21,350 nt of DNA, taken from NCBI RefSeq assembly GCF_001039355.2, contig NW_019774012.1:5644-26993 (forward strand), given 5' to 3'. Both the position numbers and the translations under genes were made by a program. The stretch's first letter is position 1; each line of letters opens with the position of its first letter. The notes under the pieces were generated by a model. It worked only from the letters and a program-made list of their open reading frames with translations. It made no database searches and was not told the origin of the DNA. Shown in pieces: positions 1 to 9,569 of this stretch. Source of the DNA: Lingula anatina. Lineage: Eukaryota; Brachiopoda; Lingulata; Lingulida; Lingulidae.

Positions 1-413
1 AAAAAGTTATGGACTGATTTTGCAGAAATTTTCAGGAACTGTCGGAAGTGGGCCAAAGAGGACAATGATTAATTTTTGGTGGTGGTCCGGATCAATAATC
101 AATCAATTATCAATAATAATCAACAATTGCTGCCTTGGCAGAGGTCTGCACTCTCAAAGTGCTTTTCTAGTTTTGTTGTTTTCCTTTATAATTTTTTCTC
201 AAACACTTGCATTTGTGACTTTTAGCCCCAGGCAGGCTCTCATCTGCCTGGGGCTCTGCACATTTTCTGTATTTCTACATAAGCAGTTGTATTGTTTTTT
301 ATGTCTTTAAACATTATGTAATATTATTTTATGCACTTTCATCATTTTTCAAATATTGAGACTTTCATAATGTGAATTTGAACTCTCATGGTCCTGAAAC
401 TGTAATCTTATTG
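1..413. other. No gene seen; presumed intron of the left CBM14 gene
   Basis: AT-rich sequence containing the hairpin at 224-255. No fibrinogen-type exon (GGxGGW-like coding) was found on the minus strand, so the next exon should be left of the window. Confidence 0.5.
224..255. repeat. Perfect 12-bp hairpin
   Basis: AGCCCCAGGCAG, an 8-nt loop, then CTGCCTGGGGCT. Preceded by smaller inverted words (GCACT..AGTGC at 148-162). Possibly part of a decayed inverted-repeat element; no gene assigned. Confidence 0.6.
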
Positions 414-577
414 AAGGGGTGGATTGAGACCATCTTCTGGGTCTTCCGGAAGACAGTCAGGTTATTAAGTTTATATTGACTGGTATCTATTTTTTTCTGT
501 TGGAAGACCATCAAAATGGAGGATGGATCAACATAGATTCGTAATACTGTCAGAAAATATCTCTGGGTCCGCTCCTG
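414..577 (+). mobile_element. MITE family 1, copy 1 (6-bp target duplication)
   Basis: AGGGGTGGATTGAG at the left and GGGTCCGCTCCTG at the right form degenerate terminal inverted repeats. TTATTG flanks it on both sides (408-413 and 578-583). Inside, GGAAGAC..TCA-type words recur. About 80% like the copies at 4807, 6076 and 11459. Confidence 0.75.
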
Positions 578-911
578 TTATTGACCATGTTACCTGTTGT
601 GCAAGATTAAAATTTAGTGTTGACTGACAGTGCTATTATAAGCATTATTTATTATTGCATCAAAATTGACAAAATGACCTTTTTTGCATCTTTATTTTCT
701 GTTTTTTGTCTGTACATTTGACAGCTTTGCTGCCTTGTTATACATTTAGAAATAATTAAAAAAAACTGTGTGGGAAGTCTTGATACATTATATCACTTTG
801 AATTTGAGTTAAGTGTTTGTATTTATTAATTAAGTATCAGGAAATTGCCCACTTATCAATATAAAAAAGTGAAACCTACTATAAAGATTTACAAATAATT
901 CCAAAATTTAC
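578..911. other. No gene seen; intron side of the left CBM14 gene
   Basis: AT-rich, no exon signals found beyond the GTAAAT donor at 911-906. Confidence 0.5.
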
Positions 912-1601
912 CTGGGCACTGTACCTTGGAAGCCAGATCACATTGGCATGGTACAGTGTTAAACTTCAGTCCTTTCGGGCAGTACTGAAGACTACCTGAG
1001 GAATTATTGGTGGCCCAGTGTGCGAATACAGAACAGTTAGAGCCAGGATAGATGACGTACACGTTTCCTGAAGATACTGTGCATGAATTATTCACCACTG
1101 CATCTGGAATTGGTTAGAGGACATATGAGAGCTATGAAAAATGATTTAATTTTATTATTTAGGTTTTTATGTAGACTTAAGGTGTGTTTTGTATAATATG
1201 TGGTGAAAGTTGATCTTTATAGACCTTGGCATTTTTTTGCCATTTTTCTGTTAACTTGTTTATTTGTAAATAAATATAACCATCATACATGCCATGCCTG
1301 TAGCCAGGGGGTGGGGGTGGGGGGGGGGGATTAGAGTGAACCGCTCCCTTTTATGGTTTTTGCCAGGTAAAAAGGTCCACTGTTGGTAAAAGTTGATCTA
1401 GGTACACGAAGAGTTCATGTTAAAAGGTCCATTATTTGAGAGAAAGAACCCCCCACTTTTTTACCCTTTGAAATGCCTGGCTATGAGCCTGCTTATAGAG
1501 TAATATGAAAGTAATTTATTTGGACAGTAACTGTTATACTTACCAGCTACAAGTGCTGTCATGAGCAGAACAGAAACAACCACAAGACCAAGGGAGGCCA
1601 T
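912..1601 (-). CDS. Secreted chitin-binding (CBM14) protein, 5' part only
   Basis: Two exons are visible: 1601-1544, then 1103-912. Exon 1 starts at an ATG and encodes a 19-residue hydrophobic signal peptide (MASLGLVVVSVLLMTALVA), ending in phase 1 before GTAAGT. Exon 2 follows a TTCCAG acceptor and carries a complete CBM14 (peritrophin-A type) module at residues 20-83. Its six cysteines are C27, C43, C61, C72, C74 and C82, with the family's YPG turn at 39 and CxCD near the end; it stops in phase 1 at GTAAAT. Sequence and phase match exons 1-2 of the large gene at 6724-13396, so the two are tandem paralogues. The next exon, expected to be fibrinogen-like, is not within 911 bp and must lie beyond the left edge. 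CBM14 binds chitin in other animals; the ligand here is inference. NxS/T sites suggest glycosylation. Confidence 0.85.
1295..1492. mobile_element. Possible MITE with TAGCCAGG termini in intron 1 of the left gene
   Basis: CCTGTAGCCAGG at the left faces CCTGGCTATGAGCCTG at the right, an imperfect terminal inverted repeat about 200 bp apart. Inside are GGTCCA repeats (AAAAGGTCCA twice) and a G-rich run at 1307-1329 facing CCCCCC at 1449-1454. Confidence 0.5.
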
Positions 1602-1758
1602 GTTGCTCAGTAGAAGGCTATAGATGGTGGCCTATTTCTGTATCTGATCAGTAAACATTTGAAGTCAGATCGTGATGGATTTGGAGAGTCAAATACTGTG
1701 CTTGGTAAACAGACTTTAAGACAAAAAGTGTGATTGCTTTAAGACAATTCTAGAAAAT

Positions 1759-1765
1759 TTTTATA
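1759..1765 (-). promoter_or_regulatory. Candidate TATA box of the left CBM14 gene
   Basis: TATAAAA reads on the minus strand about 160 bp before the ATG at 1601. The distance is nearly the same as for the TATAAAT ahead of the large paralogue, which is the only reason to prefer it in AT-rich DNA. Confidence 0.25.
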
Positions 1766-2301
1766 AAAGTCAAACGAGGTTGGATGACATTTTTTCCAAA
1801 AAAAAAATATTTTAGTGAAATATGAAAAAGATAACAAGCTCAAGAATGATAGATATTAAGAAGATAATGTTGAAATTAGACTTGATATACTTTGAATTTG
1901 AGTAATTACGGTGAATTGGAAATTATTAACTGCCTGTGTGTGGATCTGTCTCCAAAATAAATATCTTTGACAAAACTTTATCATCTATCCTATAAACAAC
2001 ACTGGCTTGAAGAGATAAAATATAGAAATACCTGATGTGTTTACAATTAATGAGATATCTCAGCATTAAGTTGATGCTCACTACAAGAGGCTAGCTGAGC
2101 ATAATCTTTTTTCACTGTACAGCACAAAATGTGCACATAATAAGCTAGAGAAATATCTGTGAATATATTGTTTAAAAAATCTCTATGTGACCCTGGTAGA
2201 AGGTAGTGAATTGGAAAATATTTGTTAATGATTTTCCTGCTACATCCCATTGTTACAGTTGTATCTTTTTTGGCAGACTTACACCCCATTTCCATAGATT
2301 A

Positions 2302-2474
2302 GATCGACCTACTTTGGATCGACCTAACTCCCTGGGGGTTCGCGCTGAATAGCTGTCAGCCGGGCGGACACGAAAGTTAATTGCCCCTTACGGCTTGTAG
2401 TGGGCGGGGACGGACACTTAAAGGGGATTATCTGACGGTAGTCTGGTGAGACTCCCCGCGGTGATAGATCGATC
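2302..2474. mobile_element. GC-rich MITE-like element with TA target duplication
   Basis: GATCGACCTA at the left and TAGATCGATC at the right are inverted repeats bounded by TA. It is much more GC-rich than its surroundings (GGGCGGACACG, CCCCGCGG). The related repeat unit at 2769-2800 and the duplicate at 5005-5040 lack it, so it is an insertion; the full extra block may reach about 2283-2495. Confidence 0.6.
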
Positions 2475-3480
2475 TAAAGTTGTGGGAATAGACCCTTAAA
2501 AAGTGCACAGCCAGGACGTGCCTGTTATACCATGGTACTGATGATAGTGATGATCTAATTCTGTTGTTTTTGTTTTATGAAATCCTTCATAGTTAATGAT
2601 TTAAAGTACATCTTATGTATTGCGTCAATCAGTAACACAGTTTTATTGTTTCTGCTTTATGGAATTGTTTGTCTTTTGATTGGAAGTTTATCTTTTGTGT
2701 TTGCAGTTGACGAGTTATCTTAGCAGTTAATGATTTTCATGATACATCCAATTGTTACATTTATTATCTTTTTGGCAAGAACTTATTAATAAGTACACAG
2801 GCTGGTCATGCCTGTTGTACCATGGCACTGATGATAGTGATGATCTAACTCTGTTGTTTCTGTTTTATGGAATTGTTCGTCCTTTGTGTTTGCAGTTGAT
2901 GAGTTATTCCAGCAGTTAATGATTTTCCTTTGTCACATTTATATTTTTCTTGACAAGGACTTCTTAATAAGTACTCAGTCGGAGTGTGCCTGTTATGTCT
3001 TGGTACTGATGATAGTGATGATCTAATTCTATTGTGTCTTTGATAGATAATTATTTGAAACTTATCTTATGTACAATGGCATCAATCATTAACACAGTTT
3101 AATTGTTTTTGATTTATGTAATTGTTTGTTTCGTGATTGGAAGTTTATCTTTTTTAGTGCAGCAAGTGATCATGTGATTTTATTGTTTCTGTTTCATCAT
3201 GGATGGACTATGATTGGAAGTCTTATCTTTTGAAGTGCGTTAAGGTAAAATGTCTAGAGGTCAGGGAGACTTGTGATAACTTATGTCATTTGATACATTT
3301 GTTATTTGATTTAAGTATAAAGTGCACTTCATATCAGTGAGTTGCGATGTTCATTGGCACGTAATACAAATTTTATTTTGTCCTTGCAAATCGGAGTAAT
3401 TTTTTTTTTTTTTTTTGAGGGGGGGAGTACTGGTTGTGATTTTAACAACTGTTTTTGGATGTGATGTGGCTATTTGTTTA

Positions 3481-4339
3481 AAAGTTGTTTAATAATAATG
3501 ATTGAAATTTCCCAGAAAAAATTAAATGTACATAAATATTCATGGAAACAGAGGAAAATGTGTATCACAGGGAGACATAATTACTGTCTTTTATTTTCTT
3601 TTTGATTTATTTTTTACATGGCTGAAATAAGATGTAATAGAACATTTGCCTAGTTTTTCATCAATGGAAGAGGTACTGACACAGATATTTGCAAATTTTT
3701 GTTATGCCTTTTCTGTTTTTCTTTCTTAACTCTTAAAAAATGAAAGGAGTGAGAAAAAGATGATTTAATAGACACACGTCTCCAGCACTATAGACAAAAT
3801 GACGGCTTCCCACCACCTCAAATATTCCAGTAAATTCCAGATAACATAAAAACTGAAAGAAGCATCATGCCGGATTTTTCTGGGTATATAGATTACTCAT
3901 ACAACATCATTATATTGAATTTTCAAGCAGAAATAAAAAGAAATTAAAAAAAATTGTGTATTATAACATGCAGTATTAGGTTTCTTCTCTAGCAATCGAA
4001 TAAGAATTCGATTTTCAAAATGCCATTGTTCTAAATATTTAAAGGACTGTATATTTCTAAAATCGTTTTCATTTTTCTTGAAGAATTTATCTAAAAATGT
4101 ATGATTTGTGAAGGTTATATTTGCAGATGATTTCGATAAACAAACTTAATAGGTAATCACTCTTTCATATAGGTATCTGTGCACATTAATTAGGCCCAAG
4201 GGAGGTTTCTAGGTAAGCATAATATGGGCCTACGGGGTTTTAGTCTTTAAAAAGATCAATTTTGAACTGCTGCCTGGGTAAGGTGACTGATTCACTGTAA
4301 AGAAAAGCATCAACAAAATTAAAACAGGGTTAGTTAGAC
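3481..4339. other. Intergenic, AT-rich, no gene supported
   Basis: No splice-bounded reading frame was found. At about 4195 the words CCCAAGGGAGG and a nearby GGTAAG weakly resemble the signal-peptide exon region of the left gene; see findings. Confidence 0.5.
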
Positions 4340-4806
4340 ACGAAAAAGATAGGAAGTTCACAACACTTCTGGAAGTATAGTTTAAAGATAACTAGAACAA
4401 TAGATATTAAGAAAATAGAGTGTTGGAATTAAATTTAAGTACTTTATTTTGGTGAATTGTAGATTTTTAATCTTCCTGCATGTGTGTGTGTGTGTACAAT
4501 TCTAAAAAATAAACACCATAGGCCTGAAAAGATAAAATATAGAGACACTTCAGGTGTTTGTTATGGATGAGTAATCTCTGCAGTATATTGGTTCTCTCCT
4601 TTGATCTTTATTCACATCCACAACACTACCAGAAATCAGTGGAGCAATGATCCCATTTCTGTGCGAAAATTGTCTCTGACATAGTACAGAAAAGTGCACA
4701 GAATTATCTAGATAAATATCTGTGAATATATAGTGAAAAAATCTCTATGTGACCCTGGTAGAGGGTTGTGAATGGGAGAATGTTTCATCTGATTTTCCTG
4801 CTATGT

Positions 4807-4974
4807 CAGGGGCGGATTGAGGCCATCTTTTGGGTCTTCTGGAAGACGGTCAGATATTTAAGTTTACATTGAAGGGTATCCAATTTTTTCTGTCGGAAGA
4901 CGGTCAAAAATGGAGGATGGATCAACAAAGATAATTTGGAAGACTGTCAGAAAAAAGCTCTGGATCCGCCCCTA
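4807..4974 (+). mobile_element. MITE family 1, copy 2
   Basis: CAGGGGCGGAT at the left and ATCCGCCCCTA at the right; TATGT flanks both ends. GGAAGACGGTCA appears twice and GGAAGACTGTCA once inside. The related sequence at about 2240-2250 lacks the insertion. Confidence 0.8.
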
Positions 4975-5930
4975 TATGTTTATATCTCATTGTTACATTT
5001 ATATCTTTTTTTGGCAAGGATTTATTATAAATAAGTACACAGGGTGTGCCTGTTAAACCCTGGTACTGATGATAGTGGTGATTATTTCATTGTTTCTGTT
5101 TTATGGAATTGTTTGTCTCGTGATTGGAAGTTTATCTTTTGTAGTGCACCAAGTGATAAATTAAATGCAGTTTTTATTGTTTTACTGCTTTATGAAATCA
5201 TTGATCGACAATGATTGGAAGTTTATCTTTTGTAGTGCACCAAGTGATAAATTAAATGCAGTTTTTATTGTATTACTGCTTTGTTAAATCATTGATGGAC
5301 AATGATTGAAATTTTATCTTTTGTGGTACATCAAGTGATGAATTCGGTGTGATTTTATCATTTCTGTTTTGTGAAATCATTGATGGACTATGATTGCAAG
5401 TATTATCTTTAGAAGTGCATTAAGGTAAAATGTCTAGAGGTCAGGAGGACTNATATGTTTATATCTCATTGTTACATTTATATCTTTTTTTGGCAAGGAT
5501 TTATTATAAATAAGTACACAGGGTGTGCCTGTTAAACCCTGGTACTGATGATAGTGGTGATTATTTCATTGTTTCTGTTTTATGGAATTGTTTGTCTCGT
5601 GATTGGAAGTTTATCTTTTGTAGTGCACCAAGTGATAAATTAAATGCAGTTTTTATTGTTTTACTGCTTTATGAAATCATTGATCGACAATGATTGGAAG
5701 TTTATCTTTTGTAGTGCACCAAGTGATAAATTAAATGCAGTTTTTATTGTATTACTGCTTTGTTAAATCATTGATGGACAATGATTGAAATTTTATCTTT
5801 TGTGGTACATCAAGTGATGAATTCGGTGTGATTTTATCATTTCTGTTTTGTGAAATCATTGATGGACTATGATTGCAAGTATTATCTTTAGAAGTGCATT
5901 AAGGTAAAATGTCTAGAGGTCAGGAGGACT
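4974..5930 (+). repeat. Perfect 478-bp duplication around a single N
   Basis: 4974-5451 and 5453-5930 are identical line by line, with N at 5452. The sequence then continues uniquely as AGCGATAAAG. The complete identity, against strong divergence of all other repeats nearby, suggests overlapping contig ends were not merged. Confidence 0.95.
5122..5451 (+). repeat. About 91-bp minisatellite, four units
   Basis: Units start GATTGGAAGTTTATCTTTTG near 5122, 5213, 5304 and 5392 and end near ATCATTGATNGAC. Units 1 and 2 are almost identical; 3 and 4 drift. The same four recur at 5601-5930. Related single units are at about 2676, 3137 and 3211. Confidence 0.8.
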
Positions 5931-6075
5931 AGCGATAAAGTTTGTCATTTGATACATTTGCTGTTTGATTTAAGCATTTAAGTGCACTTCATATCAATGA
6001 GTTGGGACATTCAAAGGCATAAAATAAGCATAATGTTTTGTGCTTTTGGTTGGAAATCGGGGAGGGGGGTATTTT

Positions 6076-6243
6076 CAGGGACGGATCCAGTGATATTTTC
6101 TGTCAGTCTTCCAAATTATCTTTGTTGATCTATCCTCCATTTTTGACCGTCTTCTGACAGAAAACATTAGATGCCCGACAATGTAAACTTGAAAATCTGA
6201 CCGTCTTCCGGAAGACCCAGAAGACGGCCTAAATCCGCCCCTG
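6076..6243 (-). mobile_element. MITE family 1, copy 3 (inverted)
   Basis: CAGGGACGGATCC to GATCC-like ATCCGCCCCTG ends with TATTTT on both flanks (6070-6075 and 6244-6249). Reverse complement of copy 2 with scattered changes. Confidence 0.8.
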
Positions 6244-6383
6244 TATTTTGGGGGGTTGGATGGGTAAACTGGGGTCTGGTTGTAATTTTAACAGTGATTT
6301 AGGATATGATGTACGTTTTGTTTGTGTTTTGTAATTAAAATTGGTTGAATGGTTGAAACTGAAGTTCAGTTTTTTTCCTTGAA

Positions 6384-6389
6384 TTTATT
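6384..6389 (-). promoter_or_regulatory. Candidate poly(A) signal of the lectin-like gene
   Basis: TTTATT on the plus strand reads AATAAA on the minus strand, 335 nt past the stop. It implies a 3' UTR from 6723 to about 6365. No closer AATAAA was found; no cleavage-site evidence. Confidence 0.35.
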
Positions 6390-6723
6390 TTGAAATCCAT
6401 AGAGCATAAAGTTCATTTTTTCAATTAGACCCTGGAACTATCCATATGAGCCTTCTTCAGAATATGACAGTCAATAACATCGACCTCATATTAAAAAATA
6501 TATTTGAATTTAGGCTGGCAACAGTTACCGGGAAAAAGGATTCCACTTCAAATTTTGATTTTTTTTAGCCTAAGAAAGATACCTTAAACCACAAGAGTTA
6601 AATTTAAGTATTTTTTCTTTGTTTTAAGTTCAGACACCATGTAGAAGACATTTTAAGTTTTGGATGTCTTTTTCCATGGGCTCAGGTGCACTTAACCTTC
6701 CATTTTAAGTTCTAAATTGTTCC

Positions 6724-6992
6724 TTAATGTTCAAACTTGCTCATCACAGATGGTTTTATCATCATGGTGGTGGCTGACAGGGAGTACCACTGCCCATGCC
6801 AGCTCTTCCAGAAGATTCCATCAGCAATGGTGGTGTTATATCTCCCTCTTCGCGCTAGGTTGCCATTCAGGTTTGCCGTGATGTTGTCCTTGTTGAACCA
6901 CCAACCACCGTGTCGCTTTGCGGCGTCACTGTTACTGCTGTCTTTGTCTGGGGTGTAGAACTTGACACCCTCACTGCTACTGAGGGAGTCAC
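6724..6992 (-). CDS. Lectin-like gene exon 11: FReD 2 C-terminal part and stop
   Basis: Residues 572-660. GDSL, calcium-type loop KFYTPDKDSS (D587, D589), GGWWF, NLNG, WYSLSATTMMIKP, then the short tail SVMSKFEH and TAA. There is no cysteine in this exon, so the second fibrinogen disulphide is absent here too. NIT and NTT are possible glycosylation sites. Confidence 0.92.
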
Positions 6993-9532
6993 CTGGAAGT
7001 GTAGGGAAATATTAAGATGTTGTTAATTGAAACCATTCTGTATATTTTATTTGGGTTTTTCTGAAAGAGTATTAAAGGTGTTGTCAAACCAATTGTTGTC
7101 TTTTCTCCTTTCTTTAATTTCTTTTTCTCATCACTACAATATTTGATGTAAATTTGCATTGCCTTCTTTGCATTGAGTTACTTTCCCAAAGGGTACAGTA
7201 TTATATTTATTGATGTATTTGGCTGTGTTCAGAACAGATGATCCCCAAACTAACTGGTCTGCAGATCAAATATGTCCCACCCCTCTTGAAAGCCATGTCA
7301 CTTATCCCCTAAGGATCTCCCTCTCTACCACACATGCCAGGCCTGCAGGGGCCCAGCAATTAAATTGATTAAATCACAGTTCCAAGCTTTACTTGATCTG
7401 CAGATCAACTGTTCTGAATGAAGCATAATTATAATGAACCTTGTTCTTATCACTGCTGCAATTTCCTTTCTTTTTCTGATGGCAAAGCAACCACATGCAC
7501 ACACACATATATACACACATGTGTACACATTTTACACCTGACACATTTCTGTCTCACCTAACGCATTCTTTCACTGCTAACACAATCATTATCACATTAC
7601 CTGCATCTCCTCCCATAAATTTCCCAATGTTCAGTTTGTATCCATTGTTGGAATTGCCGACAGAGAATCCCGTGTATTGGGCTGATGCTGTGTTGGAGTC
7701 ATAGTCGTGTAGAATGAGGTGAAGGTCATATCTGTTTAGACTAGTAAGTAGGTTCATTTTCTCCAGACCTGGAATAGGGATTGTATCACTGTTTTCATTC
7801 ATGTTTTTAGTATTATTGTTAATTTTTATTTTCATTATTATTATTATGAACAGTAGTATTATCATTATTTTTGTCCAATGATATATCAGTATTGTTATAA
7901 TTGCTATTAAATATAATAATGTCAGTATTTGTAAGTTACTTTAGTTGTGAAAAAGGTAAAATGCAGCAGAATGCATTTGCTAAATATTCAGATACCCTTG
8001 GAGAATTAAGACTTTCCCAAATCCAAAATCTAAGTAAGAAAATGTGGAAAATATTTCAGAACTCCACCTACCCCACCAGAACTCGTACCCCACTCTACCA
8101 AATCCCCTGGCATAGTCGCCCCAGCCATACCCTGAGAAGTTGAGGGGAGGTGGCTGATTGTGGGTCAACTCACGGTTTTGTATGATCTAAAATGTATAAT
8201 ATATTTAATTTAAGACAAATTGCCTAAAAAAAGTCATAATGATGATGATGATGATGATAGTTTTTATTACTGAAATATAAATGGCACACTTACATTTGGT
8301 AGCTGTTTTTTTGTGGCGTCATGTTTGGCAACTCTATATCAAATTAATATTTAAATACAACATAAAAATAAAGGAGATGGCATGATAAATTTAAAAAAAA
8401 TAGCTTTATAGCAGACTGCATTTTGAAAATAAAACAGATAATAGCAAATTCATACAAGAAAGTTTAATGTTTTGTTCTATTATTTCTATCATTTCTGTCA
8501 TATAAGACCATGGGCCATTTTACACTCAGGGATTTAGGGACCGTTCATATGAAAAATCTATTTTCTAAAAATCTATTTTCTATTCGCGGTATCTTGTGAT
8601 CACAGTCTGTGCCCTGAATACCATGCAGCGTTATTACTGGCAGCGGGACCCAGTTACTTCCAAAGCTGTAATTAATTCTCAGCTGCGCTCAGAGTGATCA
8701 CAAGATACCACGAATAGAAAATAGATTTTTAGAAAATAGATTTTTCATATGAACGGTCCCTTACTCTGGTGGCAGCAGAGGGGTGGTATAATAGAAACTT
8801 GCTAGCCGTCCTATTCCAGTATTTGTCTATAAGCATATCTTTTTACATCACTATCAACATTGAAATCTTAGTTGTCTCTTATTTTCAGTTTATAATTCAT
8901 TTAATATAGTAAATGATAATCTATAAGTATATGCAACACTGGTGGCAGCAGTGGGATTATCCAATAGTTCACAAATTGATAACTAACCATCCCTTTTTTT
9001 TGCATTAGTCTGCAAGCATTGAACACTGGTATTTTTTCAGTCTTTTTGATGTCACAAATCTATTAAATATGGTAAATTATCAAGATAAGTAAGTTTAACA
9101 TTGGAAGCAGAGTTGGGATATTAAGTTATGTATATTTAACATTGGTGGCAGTGGTGGGATATCTCACAAACTCACCAGCCATCCTCCTCCCATCTTAGTC
9201 TGCAGACAGGATGCTGTCAGCACGTCATTGCCAACACTGAACTCGTAGATGCCGTCCACCTTCAGTCCATATGTCAGCAGGTCTGAACAGTCCAGGGGTG
9301 GCTCAGAGGCTGGGGACAGATAGAGGGATATTGTGTGAAGATGGACAGGTGGATTGTCTGTGTGTGTGTAGGTGTGTATGTGTGAGGGAAAGAGAAAGTG
9401 TATGTGTTTGTGTGTGTGTTTGTATGTGTGAGAGAGAGAGAGAGTGAGAGAGAATGTGTGTGTGCATATATGAGTGAGAGAGCGAGAGAGAGAAGGGAGA
9501 TAATTTTCTTATGTATGTGTGTTCTTATGTGT

Positions 9533-9569
<37 letters not shown>

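Larger units (their letters stand above)
1750..3480 (+). repeat. Diverged segmental duplication, copy A
   Basis: Matches 4340-6330. Shared words include AGATATTAAGAA, AAATCTCTATGTGACCCTGG, GGTACTGATGATAGTG and TAAGGTAAAATGTCTAGAGG in the same order. Within it, units headed TTAATGATTTTC repeat at about 2223, 2726 and 2917, each with a CTGATGATAGTGATGATCTAA block. No coding sequence seen. Confidence 0.75.
4340..6330 (+). repeat. Diverged segmental duplication, copy B
   Basis: Counterpart of 1750-3480, enlarged by two MITE family 1 insertions and by the exact 478-bp duplication. A short CA/TG-type run lies at 4480-4494. No gene is supported here. Confidence 0.75.

Noticed and set aside
20-310. 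96-residue plus-strand reading frame over the 224-255 hairpin
   Set aside because: No splice context, no recognisable domain, composition like the AT-rich flanks; part is simply the hairpin.
1617-1624. CTATAG as TATA box of the left gene
   Set aside because: Only about 20 bp before the ATG, too close to drive a normal transcript.
2047-2295. 82-residue minus-strand frame in duplication copy A
   Set aside because: Not preserved in copy B and no splice or domain support.
2330-2400. tRNA-like B box (GGGTTCGCGCT) in the GC-rich insert
   Set aside because: No matching A box at the right distance and no cloverleaf seen.
5122-5930. CRISPR-like regular repeat array
   Set aside because: Units are about 91 bp, contiguous without unique spacers, and part of the array is an assembly copy in a eukaryotic genome.
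6737-6958. Plus-strand frame opposite exon 11
   Set aside because: Antisense shadow of a well-supported fibrinogen exon.
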